Of a stretch of 12,092 nt of DNA, positions 1 through 7,018 are shown in pieces (position 1 is the first letter of the stretch; each line of letters starts with the position of its first letter). The DNA lies in NCBI GenBank assembly GCA_035630195.1, contig DASQLD010000614.1, forward strand, positions 1-12,092, written 5' to 3'. A model generated the notes under the pieces. It searched no databases, was not told the DNA's origin, and saw only the letters and a list, made by a program, of their open reading frames with translations. The position numbers and the translations under genes are program-made. This stretch comes from DASQDN01 sp035630195. GTDB lineage: Bacteria; Acidobacteriota; Terriglobia; Bryobacterales; Bryobacteraceae.

Positions 1-2
1 GG

Positions 3-176
3 TTCTTCAGCGGCGACGAGATCGATTTTGAAGTGCAGTTGATTTTGAAGCGGGAAGAAGTTCCCGCTTGCGAGTTGAGTAGTGAGCCGGCGGTGATACC
101 GCAGTTGGGTTGGCTGAGCTGGATTAAAACAGCCACGATGACCCGGGATCCGGCGGATACGATTTTGAGAATCTGA
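3..176 (+). CDS. tssG: TssG, type VI secretion baseplate subunit (3' end only)
   Basis: Only the last 57 codons are present; the gene begins upstream of the window. TssG (VasB/ImpH family) is a cytoplasmic subunit of the type VI secretion baseplate wedge, acting with TssE, TssF and TssK. The visible tail carries the family's C-terminal pattern: a FFSGDEIDFEVQLILK strand, then a 'VPAC' segment, then LGWLSWIKT and a short acidic stretch before the stop. The stop codon lies 16 bases before clpV, and tssG-tssH is a common order in these clusters, so the two are probably co-transcribed. The assignment rests on this C-terminal pattern plus the neighbour. A different baseplate protein is unlikely but cannot be excluded from 57 residues. 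Confidence 0.82.
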   Translation, partial: FFSGDEIDFEVQLILKREEVPACELSSEPAVIPQLGWLSWIKTATMTRDPADTILRI

Positions 177-192
177 ACGAGGAGTAACTTTC

Positions 193-2880
193 ATGTCTTA
201 TAACATGCGGGCGCTGATCGGACGATTGAATCCGACGGCGCGCGGCGTAATGGAGGGAGCCACAGGTCTCTGCGTCTCCCGTACGCACTATAGCGTCGAG
301 TTTCATCACTATCTGGCCAAGCTGATCGAGACCGACAATACGGACGCGACGCGTATCTTCCGTCACTACGGAGTGGATACATCGAAGTTCGCGCGCGAAA
401 TCCAGGTCGCGCTCGACAAGATGAAGCGCGGCAATACCGGCGGACCGGCGCTATCGGAAACGATCATGGAGTTGCTGAAAGAGGCGTGGTCTATCGGCTC
501 GCTTGACTACGGGGCTCGTGAAATCCGCACCGGCTTCACAGTTCTGGCGCTTGCGCAGCACGAAGACCTCTCGCAGCGTGCCAAGTCGATCAGCAAGGAG
601 TTTGCCAAGATCGATGCGGATCTGCTGAAGAAGAACTTTGCCGATATTGTCCATTCCTCACCGGAAGAAGTGGAAGCGGAGGCAGACGATTTCGCCGCTG
701 CCGGAGAACCCTCGACCACGGGAGGTCCGAAGCCTGGCGGCAAGACGCCGAACCTGGACCAGTTTACGGTCAACCTGACCGAGCGTGCACGATCGGGCAA
801 GCTCGACCGCGTGCTCGGTCGCGATTTTGAAGTGCGGCAGATCATTGACATCCTCACGCGCCGCCGTCAAAACAATCCAATCCTCACGGGTGAGGCCGGT
901 GTTGGTAAGACGGCTGTGGTCGAAGGCTTTGCGCAGCGCATCGTAGATGGCGATGTTCCGGATGTCCTGAAGAATGTGACTCTTCGGACGCTAGATCTGG
1001 CTCTTCTCCAGGCAGGCGCCGGCGTCAAGGGCGAGTTCGAGAATCGCTTGAAAGGCCTGATCGAAGAAGTCAAGAACTCAGAAAAGCCGATTATTCTGTT
1101 CATCGACGAAGCTCACACGATGATCGGGGCGGGCGGCACAGCTGGGCAGGGAGACGCGGCGAACCTGCTGAAGCCTGCGCTTGCGCGCGGCGAATTGCGG
1201 ACGATCGCGGCCACAACATGGTCGGAGTATAAGAAGTATTTCGAGAAGGATCCCGCGCTTGCGCGCCGGTTCCAGGTGGTGAAAGTAGACGAGCCGACGG
1301 AAAACGTTTGCATGGTGATGATGCGCGGTATCGTATCGGCGCTCGAGAAGCATCATAACGTCCGTATTCTGGATGAAGGCGTCGCCTCGGCTGTGAAGTT
1401 GTCGCACCGCTACATTGCCGGACGGCAATTGCCGGATAAGGCTGTGAGTGTGCTGGATACGGCTTGTGCGCGTCTGGCGTTGGGACAGAACTCGATTCCC
1501 GCTCAGTTGGAAAACGCTAAGCGCCGCTTGGATGATTTACAGGTTCAGGAGCGTGTGTTGTCTCGTGAAGCCGCTCTCGGCGCCGATCATGGCGAGAGGT
1601 TGGCGTCGATCGCCAAGGAGACTGCGGACACGCAAGAGAAACTTGTTGCGCTAGAAGCACGGTTCGAAAAAGAGCGTGACCTGGTCAATCGTATTCGGGA
1701 ACTCCGGGGAAAGATTGAAGGTTTGGTTTCGACTCCGGCTGCGACTGCTGCGGCGGCAGGGGCGGCCCCAACGCCGGCAACCGGCACGGCTGACATAGAA
1801 GGGTTACGGTCTGAGCTGAAGGAACTGAATACGGAACTTGCCCAGCTTCAGGGTGAGGCTCCACTGATGCGTGTCTGCGTCGACTCGCAAGTTGTCGGTG
1901 AGGTGATCTCAGGGTGGACCGGCATACCGCTTGGGAAGATGGTGAAGGACGAGATCGAGTCCGTTCTGCAACTCGAGAAGCACTTGGGCGCTCGGGTAAT
2001 CGGTCAGGATCACGCGTTGCAAGCTATCTCAGAGCGGCTGCGGATCTCCAAGGCAAATCTCGAAGACCCGAACAAGCCCATTGGCGTGTTCCTGCTGGTT
2101 GGTCCCAGCGGCGTGGGCAAGACGGAGACGGCGCTGGCGCTTGCCGACTTGTTCTATGGCGGGGAACGCAACCTGATCACGATCAACATGTCGGAGTTTC
2201 AGGAAGCGCATACGGTGTCCACGCTGAAGGGTTCGCCTCCCGGTTACGTGGGTTATGGCGAAGGTGGCGTACTCACGGAAGCCGTCCGCCGCAAGCCGTA
2301 CTCAGTTGTCCTTTTCGATGAAGTCGAGAAAGCTCACCCGGATGTGTTGGAGCTGTTCTTCCAGGTGTTCGACAAGGGCGTGATGGAAGACGGTGAGGGT
2401 CGTGAGATCGACTTCAAGAACACCATCATTATCCTGACGTCCAACGCGGCGACGGATCAAATGATGAAGCTGATGGCCGATCCCGAAACGATGCCGAGTC
2501 CAAAGGGCCTGGTGGATGCGATCAAGCCGGAATTGAACAAAGTGTTTAAGCCGGCGTTCCTCGGACGACTGGTGATTATCCCGTACTATCCGGTACGCGA
2601 TGAAGTGTTGAAGACGATTGTGCGTTTGAAGCTGGGCAAGATAGTGAAGCGCATTGCAGAAAACCACAAGATCGAGTTAGCGTACGAGCCGTCCGTCATC
2701 GACACAGTAGCCTCTCGTTGTACGGAAGTGGAGAGCGGCGCGCGTAACGTCGATAACATTCTGACGAATACGGTGCTGCCGGACATCTCACGAACATTGC
2801 TCGGCAAAATTGCTTTAGGAGAGAAGCTGTCTTCGATTCGAGTAACGGTCGGAGAAGACGGGTCGTTTATCTACAACTAG
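193..2880 (+). CDS. clpV: ClpV (TssH), type VI secretion sheath-disassembly AAA+ ATPase
   Basis: Hexameric Clp/Hsp100 unfoldase that extracts and recycles the contracted TssB/TssC sheath. Residues 1-150 form a Clp-N type domain. A linker rich in Glu, Gly and Pro follows, to about 190. AAA domain 1 has Walker A GEAGVGKT at 233-240, Walker B ILFIDE near 301-306 and the pore loop GVKGEFENR. AAA domain 2 has Walker A GPSGVGKT at 637-644, Walker B VVLFDE at 705-710 and the pore loop GYVGYGEGG. The run 'LGRDFEVRQIIDILTRRRQ' before the first Walker A is typical of ClpV rather than ClpB. At 895 aa the length is normal. Residues 513-536, inside the coiled-coil middle region, are an Ala/Pro/Thr/Gly low-complexity insert. 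The ATG at 193 is preceded by GAGGAG at 179-184, which supports this start. The gene follows tssG and ends at a strong terminator, so it closes the operon. Confidence 0.96.
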   Translation: MSYNMRALIGRLNPTARGVMEGATGLCVSRTHYSVEFHHYLAKLIETDNTDATRIFRHYGVDTSKFAREIQVALDKMKRGNTGGPALSETIMELLKEAWSIGSLDYGAREIRTGFTVLALAQHEDLSQRAKSISKEFAKIDADLLKKNFADIVHSSPEEVEAEADDFAAAGEPSTTGGPKPGGKTPNLDQFTVNLTERARSGKLDRVLGRDFEVRQIIDILTRRRQNNPILTGEAGVGKTAVVEGFAQRIVDGDVPDVLKNVTLRTLDLALLQAGAGVKGEFENRLKGLIEEVKNSEKPIILFIDEAHTMIGAGGTAGQGDAANLLKPALARGELRTIAATTWSEYKKYFEKDPALARRFQVVKVDEPTENVCMVMMRGIVSALEKHHNVRILDEGVASAVKLSHRYIAGRQLPDKAVSVLDTACARLALGQNSIPAQLENAKRRLDDLQVQERVLSREAALGADHGERLASIAKETADTQEKLVALEARFEKERDLVNRIRELRGKIEGLVSTPAATAAAAGAAPTPATGTADIEGLRSELKELNTELAQLQGEAPLMRVCVDSQVVGEVISGWTGIPLGKMVKDEIESVLQLEKHLGARVIGQDHALQAISERLRISKANLEDPNKPIGVFLLVGPSGVGKTETALALADLFYGGERNLITINMSEFQEAHTVSTLKGSPPGYVGYGEGGVLTEAVRRKPYSVVLFDEVEKAHPDVLELFFQVFDKGVMEDGEGREIDFKNTIIILTSNAATDQMMKLMADPETMPSPKGLVDAIKPELNKVFKPAFLGRLVIIPYYPVRDEVLKTIVRLKLGKIVKRIAENHKIELAYEPSVIDTVASRCTEVESGARNVDNILTNTVLPDISRTLLGKIALGEKLSSIRVTVGEDGSFIYN

Positions 2881-2884
2881 AAAG

Positions 2885-2918
2885 AACAAGGGCGGCCTCA
2901 GGGGGCCGCCCTTGTTTT
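2885..2918 (+). terminator. Rho-independent terminator after clpV
   Basis: A perfect 13-base-pair stem (2885-2897 with 2904-2916) encloses the six-base loop TCAGGG. It begins four bases after the clpV stop codon and runs into TTTT at 2915-2918. The A-rich bases at 2881-2889 mean it may also stop transcription arriving on the minus strand from the convergent PEP-CTERM gene. The U tract is short for a classical terminator, but the stem is long and GC-rich. Confidence 0.9.
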
Positions 2919-2939
2919 GGTTAAGAGTTTTATGATTGG

Positions 2940-3524
2940 TTAGCTTCGCAAGGCGAAGCGGCGTCGAAGCGCTGCAACGCCAGCCAGGGCGATGCCAGAT
3001 ATCAGGAATGTCGCTGGTTCGGGATTGTTCACCCCGCTGTTAGCGACATTGATATACCAAGTCTCCTGATTCGCAACCATATGGGTCCCATTTGCGGGCA
3101 ACAAGACGATCTCCAGCTGACTGCTATTCGGCACAAAGAGTTGCCCGTTAAACAATGTCCACGGAGTCGCGGGATCGATAGTTGCGCGAAATACCGCTCT
3201 CGAGATCACGTAATTGGGACCAATCGGATCGGAATCGTAGGCGTCCGGATCGGGCAGGATCGGGCTGTCGATGGCCACCGGTTGGCCAGCCTGTCCGAGT
3301 CGGTCGATTTCGAGGCTTGTCGTTAAGAAGTTGACCGGCGTCATCACCGGGTATTCCGCGTCACCGACTAAATTCGTGTAGTTATAAATATTAAAGATTG
3401 TAAACGGGCCAGTGTCGGTGGTGCTGTTGAATGTAATATAACCGAGATTAACGGTCGACGCCTGACTTAGGCTGGCGCAAGCGATGGTTAATAATGCGAT
3501 GCGCCTAACGAGATTTATAAACAT
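2940..3524 (-). CDS. PEP-CTERM sorting-domain exported protein
   Basis: A 194-residue secreted protein of unknown function. Residues 1-22 are a signal peptide (MFINLVRRIALLTIACASLSQA). The C-terminus is a PEP-CTERM sorting signal: PEP at 168-170, a hydrophobic segment at about 172-186, then RRR at 187-189. By family knowledge such tails are recognised by an exosortase (EpsH/XrtA type), with roles in exopolysaccharide or biofilm-associated surface proteins. The central part is rich in Asn, Thr and Pro, suggesting a beta-rich extracellular domain, but matches no domain I recognise. The ATG at 3524 has GGAGGG (minus strand, 3540-3535) about 10 bases upstream. It converges on clpV, with the shared terminator between them. 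No exosortase gene is in the window. Confidence 0.9.
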   Translation of the reverse strand: MFINLVRRIALLTIACASLSQASTVNLGYITFNSTTDTGPFTIFNIYNYTNLVGDAEYPVMTPVNFLTTSLEIDRLGQAGQPVAIDSPILPDPDAYDSDPIGPNYVISRAVFRATIDPATPWTLFNGQLFVPNSSQLEIVLLPANGTHMVANQETWYINVANSGVNNPEPATFLISGIALAGVAALRRRFALRS

Positions 3525-3556
3525 ATAAACTCTACCCTCCGAAGAGCAGCCACTAA

Positions 3557-3577
3557 TCCGTCCGTTGTCGGGACGGA
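3557..3577 (-). promoter_or_regulatory. Hairpin in the leader of the PEP-CTERM gene
   Basis: TCCGTCC at 3557-3563 is an exact reverse complement of GGACGGA at 3571-3577, with a seven-base loop. On the minus strand the hairpin would sit about 33 bases before the ATG and about 17 bases before the Shine-Dalgarno sequence, in the expected 5' untranslated region. It has no U tract and matches no riboswitch class I can name. It may affect translation or mRNA stability; this is inference from position. Confidence 0.4.
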
Positions 3578-3647
3578 GCTACCGTGGTGCTTCAAATCGT
3601 TTCCTGATCTGCTTGTTATGTGTTGAGAATACATCACTTGATGGTTT

Positions 3648-3724
3648 GTGACTAGATGGTAAAGTCACCTACTCAGTACTATTCATCGTCACTAGAGTGT
3701 CCTGACCTTAGGGCCCAGTACTAT
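3648..3724. repeat. Imperfect tandem repeat, about 40-base spacing
   Basis: Two units share both ends. GTGACTAGA (3648-3656) and GTCACTAGA (3688-3696) match at 8 of 9 bases and start 40 bases apart. CAGTACTAT occurs exactly at 3674-3682 and 3716-3724, 42 bases apart. The middles differ. A further related run, CACTTGATGG, lies just before the first unit. The spacing is close to four helical turns, and AGTACT is palindromic, so these could be regulator-binding sites 120-200 bases upstream of the PEP-CTERM start. No regulator is identified. Confidence 0.5.
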
Positions 3725-3942
3725 GCCACGGTGATTTGTCGACCTTAAGAATACAACAGCATAAGCGAGGTTATTCAGGCGAAGCGGAATGGAGTTAGCG
3801 AAATACGCGGGAAGAGCCGCCCTATTTGTGGGGATAAATAGAATATTTGCGGGTGAAAACGGAGCAGTTATCCACTTTTGTGGCTAGGTGTTGATCGGAG
3901 GGCTCCGCAGACGGTGCGCAGAATACGGGTTGAAGGAGCGCT

Positions 3943-4962
3943 CTATTCGTTATTTCGAGCGGCAGCCAAGTCACCGAGAGCGGTGAGAATACTCGGAGAG
4001 GCGCTGGAAGTACTCTGAAAACCTTTCCGAGCGCGCTGACCGATACCGCCGGGATCGGGGAGACATCGATTTGCGACTTCGAGCAGGCGGCCTGAAAATT
4101 CGGGCATCAGAGCGTCGACCGCGGCAGCTAAGCGGGCCGGCAGAGTTAACGTAATCTGCGTGTCTCCCCGGCGTGTGGCGTCGATAATCTGAGATGCTGC
4201 GCGTTCGACGTCCATGGAAAGGCCAGGTAGCGAATCCGCGATGCTGAACCAAGCGTGTTCATTCTCGTTTTTACCCTTGAAGCTTGCATGACGCGGACTG
4301 CCGGTGCGCATGAGCCCTGGAACAACTGTCGTGACAACGATCCCGTCCTTTGCCACCTCACTCCGAAGACCACGCGAGAAGCCGGTGAAGGCGAATTTAC
4401 TCGCACTATAGGGCAGCAAGTGTGGGACGGCAATCCGGCCGCCGATCGACGTAATGTTGACGATCCTTCCCGATCGGCGGGAACGCATTCCAGGAAGAAC
4501 AGCCATCGTGGTGTAAACACCCGACCAGAAGTTCGAATCCATCGCTTCTGCGAAATCGGCGAGCGTCATCTCTTCGAGGGGACCAACGGTGATGATGCCG
4601 GCGTTGTTGATGAGCACATCGATGCTGCCGAAGGCAGAGTTGACGGCGGCAATCATTCGTTCCACATCATCGCGGTCGCGCAGATCACAGACCAGTGCAA
4701 GCGGGACGGCGCCACGCGCTCTCAGATCGGCTGCTGCGCGCTCCAATTCTTGTTCATCTCGCGCGCAGATGGCGACACGCGCGCCTTTCGACACCAATTG
4801 TCGAGCCAGAACGAGCCCGAGTCCGCGTGACCCACCGGTGATCAATACGGACTTTCGGCGAAGATCATAGTGCTGTCTGCTCTGCGAACGAGCAAACAGA
4901 AGCAAGCCCGCAGTCGCTGCAGACCACAGGAAGGTCTTAGAAACTCCCGTTGAATGAGGCAC
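3943..4962 (-). CDS. Membrane-anchored short-chain dehydrogenase/reductase
   Basis: A classical SDR oxidoreductase using NAD(P)H; the substrate is not predictable. Counting from the GTG at 4962 it has 339 residues. A hydrophobic segment at about 11-24 probably anchors it in the membrane. The cofactor motif TGGSRGLG is at 42-49, the 'CDLRD' acidic position near 92-96 and NNAG at 119-122. The catalytic tetrad is N144, S172, Y185 and K189 (YSASK). The extra C-terminal 90 residues or so exceed a minimal 250-residue SDR. I chose GTG 4962 because GGAGG (minus strand, 4976-4972) lies nine bases upstream. The frame stays open to a TTG at 5088, but that would leave only 30 bases before the divergent H1-like gene and has no ribosome-binding site. 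An ATG at 5010 is possible but lacks a well-spaced site. Confidence 0.9.
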   Translation of the reverse strand: MPHSTGVSKTFLWSAATAGLLLFARSQSRQHYDLRRKSVLITGGSRGLGLVLARQLVSKGARVAICARDEQELERAAADLRARGAVPLALVCDLRDRDDVERMIAAVNSAFGSIDVLINNAGIITVGPLEEMTLADFAEAMDSNFWSGVYTTMAVLPGMRSRRSGRIVNITSIGGRIAVPHLLPYSASKFAFTGFSRGLRSEVAKDGIVVTTVVPGLMRTGSPRHASFKGKNENEHAWFSIADSLPGLSMDVERAASQIIDATRRGDTQITLTLPARLAAAVDALMPEFSGRLLEVANRCLPDPGGIGQRARKGFQSTSSASPSILTALGDLAAARNNE

Positions 4963-4971
4963 GAAATAGAA

Positions 4972-4976
4972 CCTCC
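4972..4976 (-). promoter_or_regulatory. Ribosome-binding site that decides the SDR start
   Basis: GGAGG on the minus strand, nine bases upstream of GTG 4962. It is the only strong Shine-Dalgarno sequence near any in-frame start of the dehydrogenase, and it argues against the longer TTG-initiated form. Confidence 0.75.
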
Positions 4977-5118
4977 ACTGCGCTGTTAGACATGGCGTTG
5001 GACAAATCATTACAAGCTCTGCAAGACAACTCCAACACGCGATCAAAGAGAAAAATGCGAAGGAAAAGAGAAAGGGCTTCCCATTCAAACAAATTTGCGT
5101 TATTCTGTTTCAAACATT

Positions 5119-5292
5119 ATGGCTACTAAAAAGCAAGCCACCAAGAAAACCGCCGCCAAGAAGTCGGCCGCGAAGAAGACCGCTGTGAAGAAGGCTGTCA
5201 AGAAGGCCGCCAAGAAAGCGCCGGCAAAGAAAGCCGCTGCTAAGAAGGCGACCAAGAAGGCAGTAAAGAAGGCTGCGGCAAAGCGCGGCTAA
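5119..5292 (+). CDS. Lysine/alanine-repeat histone H1-like protein
   Basis: A 57-residue, extremely basic protein built almost wholly of short Lys-Lys-Ala units (starting MATKKQATKKTAAKK, ending in RG). It resembles eukaryotic H1 tails and bacterial proteins such as chlamydial Hc2, Bordetella BpH1 and the AlgP C-terminal repeat. Such proteins bind DNA without sequence specificity and compact the nucleoid. The ATG at 5119 is preferred; an in-frame TTG at 5095 would add MRYSVSNI, which does not resemble the repeat. No clear Shine-Dalgarno sequence precedes the ATG. TATTCT at 5101-5106 could be a -10 box, which would give a very short leader, but this is weak. The TAA stop shares four bases with the stop of the convergent rhomboid gene. 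Confidence 0.82.
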   Translation: MATKKQATKKTAAKKSAAKKTAVKKAVKKAAKKAPAKKAAAKKATKKAVKKAAAKRG

Positions 5293-6116
5293 GCAAGGAC
5301 GAACCGAAGCATCAGCGCGAAGCTGAGTACGGTAAGCGCGAGCGAGGCGCCAGCGGCGATACGCCAGAGCGTATCGGTCCATTGAGGCGCTGCGCGTGGC
5401 GCGTCCATTATCCAGGCTAGGGCAAAGCCTGCGGCAAGTCCTCCGATATGGGCGGCGGTGTCTATATTGAAGATCGGCAGCAATCCGATCACGATCATAT
5501 AGATCACCCACTGGGTGTATTGTGCCCGGATTGCTGAGCCCATTGCAGAGTTTGACCGCATGCCCGCCGCAATCATTGCGCCGATTAGTCCAAAGAGCGC
5601 GGCCGACGCGCCGACGCTGATGCTCGGGCTGAAGTAGGCGCTTGCGTAAAAGCCTATGACAGTCGATAAGAAGTACAGCGTCAAGTAACGCGCAGTGCCG
5701 TAGGTCTCCTCTACCTGCGCTCCAACGCTGAACAGGGCCCACGAGTTCATGAAGATGTGAATGAGGCCGCCGTGGAGGAAGCCCGCGGTGACCAAACGCC
5801 ACCACTGTCCCGCCGCGAGCGCAGGCGTGAACTTCGCGCCAAAGCGAATGAGCGTGTTGCCATCGAGATCCATCACTGCGCCATCATTCCCTAATTTCAT
5901 GCTGACGACAACGGTAGCTGCATAAAGACCGAAGTTGATCAGAAGGATAATGAAGGTTGTGAATCCGGCATGTGGGATGAAGCCGGCAATCAAACCGGAG
6001 GAAGCTTCCCGGCTTACCGCAGCCTTCGGACCAAGCTTCATTTCACAGTACGGGCAGATCTTATCATCCGTACTGATGAAGGCCCTGCAATTGGGGCACA
6101 TCCGGCGTTTGTCCAC
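5289..6116 (-). CDS. Rhomboid family intramembrane serine protease with N-terminal zinc ribbon
   Basis: A 275-residue multi-pass membrane protein. Residues 7-24 form a CPNC...CPYC zinc ribbon (C7, C10, C21, C24), expected in the cytoplasm. A first membrane segment at about 53-73 is followed by a soluble loop. The rhomboid core then runs to the end: LVTAGFLHGGLIHIFMN with H115, H120 and N124, the catalytic serine in GASAALFG (S171), and the catalytic histidine in AHIGG (H223). The core residues are present, so it is probably an active protease; substrates are unknown. The start is GTG at 6116; an ATG at 6101 would begin just before the first zinc-ribbon cysteine. Neither has a strong ribosome-binding site. 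It is convergent with, and overlaps by four bases, the H1-like gene, and is divergent from the aldolase. Confidence 0.92.
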   Translation of the reverse strand: MDKRRMCPNCRAFISTDDKICPYCEMKLGPKAAVSREASSGLIAGFIPHAGFTTFIILLINFGLYAATVVVSMKLGNDGAVMDLDGNTLIRFGAKFTPALAAGQWWRLVTAGFLHGGLIHIFMNSWALFSVGAQVEETYGTARYLTLYFLSTVIGFYASAYFSPSISVGASAALFGLIGAMIAAGMRSNSAMGSAIRAQYTQWVIYMIVIGLLPIFNIDTAAHIGGLAAGFALAWIMDAPRAAPQWTDTLWRIAAGASLALTVLSFALMLRFVLA

Positions 6117-6153
6117 GCACTCATTCTACAAGCCAGTTACTTGTGATCTCCTC

Positions 6154-6162
6154 TGCTAAAAT
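6154..6162 (+). promoter_or_regulatory. Possible extended -10 box before the aldolase
   Basis: TGCTAAAAT fits an extended -10 element (TG, one base, then TAAAAT at 6157-6162) in the short divergent gap between the rhomboid and aldolase starts. The -35 region is poor. It would start transcription around 6169, leaving only about six bases of leader and losing the GAGG at 6164-6167. Either this is not the promoter, or the mRNA is nearly leaderless. Confidence 0.25.
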
Positions 6163-6174
6163 CGAGGCTTCCGC

Positions 6175-6951
6175 ATGTCGTGTAAAGAAAAGGACCCGCG
6201 CCGGCAAATCGTAGAGATCGGGCGACTGGCTTATCAGAAAGGCTGGGTGGCGTCAAACGACGGCAATATCAGCTTCCGCCTCGGCGCCGACCGAATTCTG
6301 GCGACGCCAACCGGTGTCAGCAAGGGCATGATGGAGCCCGAAGATCTGATCATTTGCGATCTGGATGGCACGAAGGTGGAGGGCGCGCGCGATCGCACCA
6401 GCGAGATCCTGATGCACACGACCATTTACCAGATGCGTCCGGATGTGCAGGCCGTCGTCCATGCTCATCCTCCGGTGGCGACGGGTTTCGCGGTTGCGGG
6501 ACGGCCCCTGAATCTTGCGCTGCTTCCGGAAGTCGTTATCGGGCTTGGGTGCATTCCCTTGGCTGAATATGGGTTGCCGGGAACACCCGAACTCAGCGAG
6601 GCGCTGAAACCGTTCATTCCCACTTATGATGCGCTGTTGATGGCGAATCACGGCGCGGTTTGTTATGCCGACGATCTCATGAAGGCGTTCTTCAAGATGG
6701 AGACGGTAGAACATTTTGCGCGCATCACGCTTGTCGCGGAATTGTTGGGTGGTCCGAAGGTGTTGCCTCGAGCGGAAGTAGATAAGCTGCGGGCTTCGCG
6801 CGCTCGTTATGGCGTGCAGCCGCGCGAGGGTTTTGAGCCCGGATGTCCTTTGACGGCGGAGGATACCGCTTCCAGGGAGCCGCGTCTTTCGTTGAGCCGA
6901 GCCGAGTTGATGAGCATTGTGGAAGATGCGATTTCTCGGTTGATGCGCTGA
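6175..6951 (+). CDS. Class II aldolase/adducin family protein with encapsulation-peptide-like tail
   Basis: A 258-residue zinc-dependent aldolase of the L-fuculose-1-phosphate/rhamnulose-1-phosphate/ribulose-5-phosphate epimerase superfamily. Visible elements are SNDGNIS at 27-33 (phosphate-binding region), TPTGVSKG at 44-51 and E77 in the SEILMH run (general acid/base position of FucA). The zinc ligands are H96 and H98 in VVHAHPP and H159 in NHGA. Family members make dihydroxyacetone phosphate and an aldehyde from a deoxy-sugar phosphate, but the substrate is unproven here. After a Pro/Gly/Glu-rich linker (about 214-237) the protein ends in AELMSIVEDAISRLMR (243-258), an amphipathic helix resembling microcompartment encapsulation peptides. 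The ATG is preceded by GAGG at 6164-6167, seven bases upstream. No sugar kinase or shell-protein gene lies beside it. Confidence 0.9.
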   Translation: MSCKEKDPRRQIVEIGRLAYQKGWVASNDGNISFRLGADRILATPTGVSKGMMEPEDLIICDLDGTKVEGARDRTSEILMHTTIYQMRPDVQAVVHAHPPVATGFAVAGRPLNLALLPEVVIGLGCIPLAEYGLPGTPELSEALKPFIPTYDALLMANHGAVCYADDLMKAFFKMETVEHFARITLVAELLGGPKVLPRAEVDKLRASRARYGVQPREGFEPGCPLTAEDTASREPRLSLSRAELMSIVEDAISRLMR

Positions 6952-7018
6952 TGCCTGCTCTGGTCGTTTGACCGGCTGAGGCTACACGACGTAGTCTAAG
7001 TCCGAAGGGTGGTTCGCA

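Larger units (their letters stand above)
3525..3942. other. 418-base non-coding stretch upstream of the PEP-CTERM gene
   Basis: There is no credible coding sequence on either strand. The part nearest the PEP-CTERM gene holds its ribosome-binding site and a 7-base-pair hairpin. Further out (3648-3724) are imperfect repeats of about 40 bases. The distal part (3740-3942) contains a small palindrome, CGGAG-gg-CTCCG near 3895-3906, just downstream of the short-chain dehydrogenase stop. It has no U tract, so I do not call it a terminator. The stretch is probably the promoter and leader of the minus-strand PEP-CTERM gene. I could not find a convincing sigma-70 or sigma-54 promoter. Confidence 0.6.

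Noticed and set aside
1914..2321. 135-codon plus-strand frame inside clpV
   Set aside because: It lies wholly within the well-supported clpV frame and resembles no family.
3708..3729. Sigma-54 type promoter (TGGCAT...GGGC on the minus strand) for the PEP-CTERM gene
   Set aside because: The -24 half is reasonable, but spacing to a GC at -12 is 11 rather than 10 bases and the -12 half does not match TTGC.
3894..3907. CGGAG-gg-CTCCG palindrome as the dehydrogenase terminator
   Set aside because: The stem is only five base pairs and is not followed by a U tract on the minus strand.
4255..4830. 191-codon plus-strand frame antisense to the dehydrogenase
   Set aside because: It is antisense to conserved SDR motifs, with no ribosome-binding site and no family resemblance.
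3943..5088. 381-residue dehydrogenase starting at TTG 5088
   Set aside because: A GTG at 4962 has a GGAGG site nine bases upstream, whereas the extension lacks one and would crowd the divergent gene.
5110..5805. 231-codon minus-strand open frame over the H1-like gene and rhomboid 3' end
   Set aside because: It is a shadow: its C-terminal Leu/Gly-rich repeats are just the antisense of Lys/Ala codons, and it overlaps the rhomboid gene in another frame.
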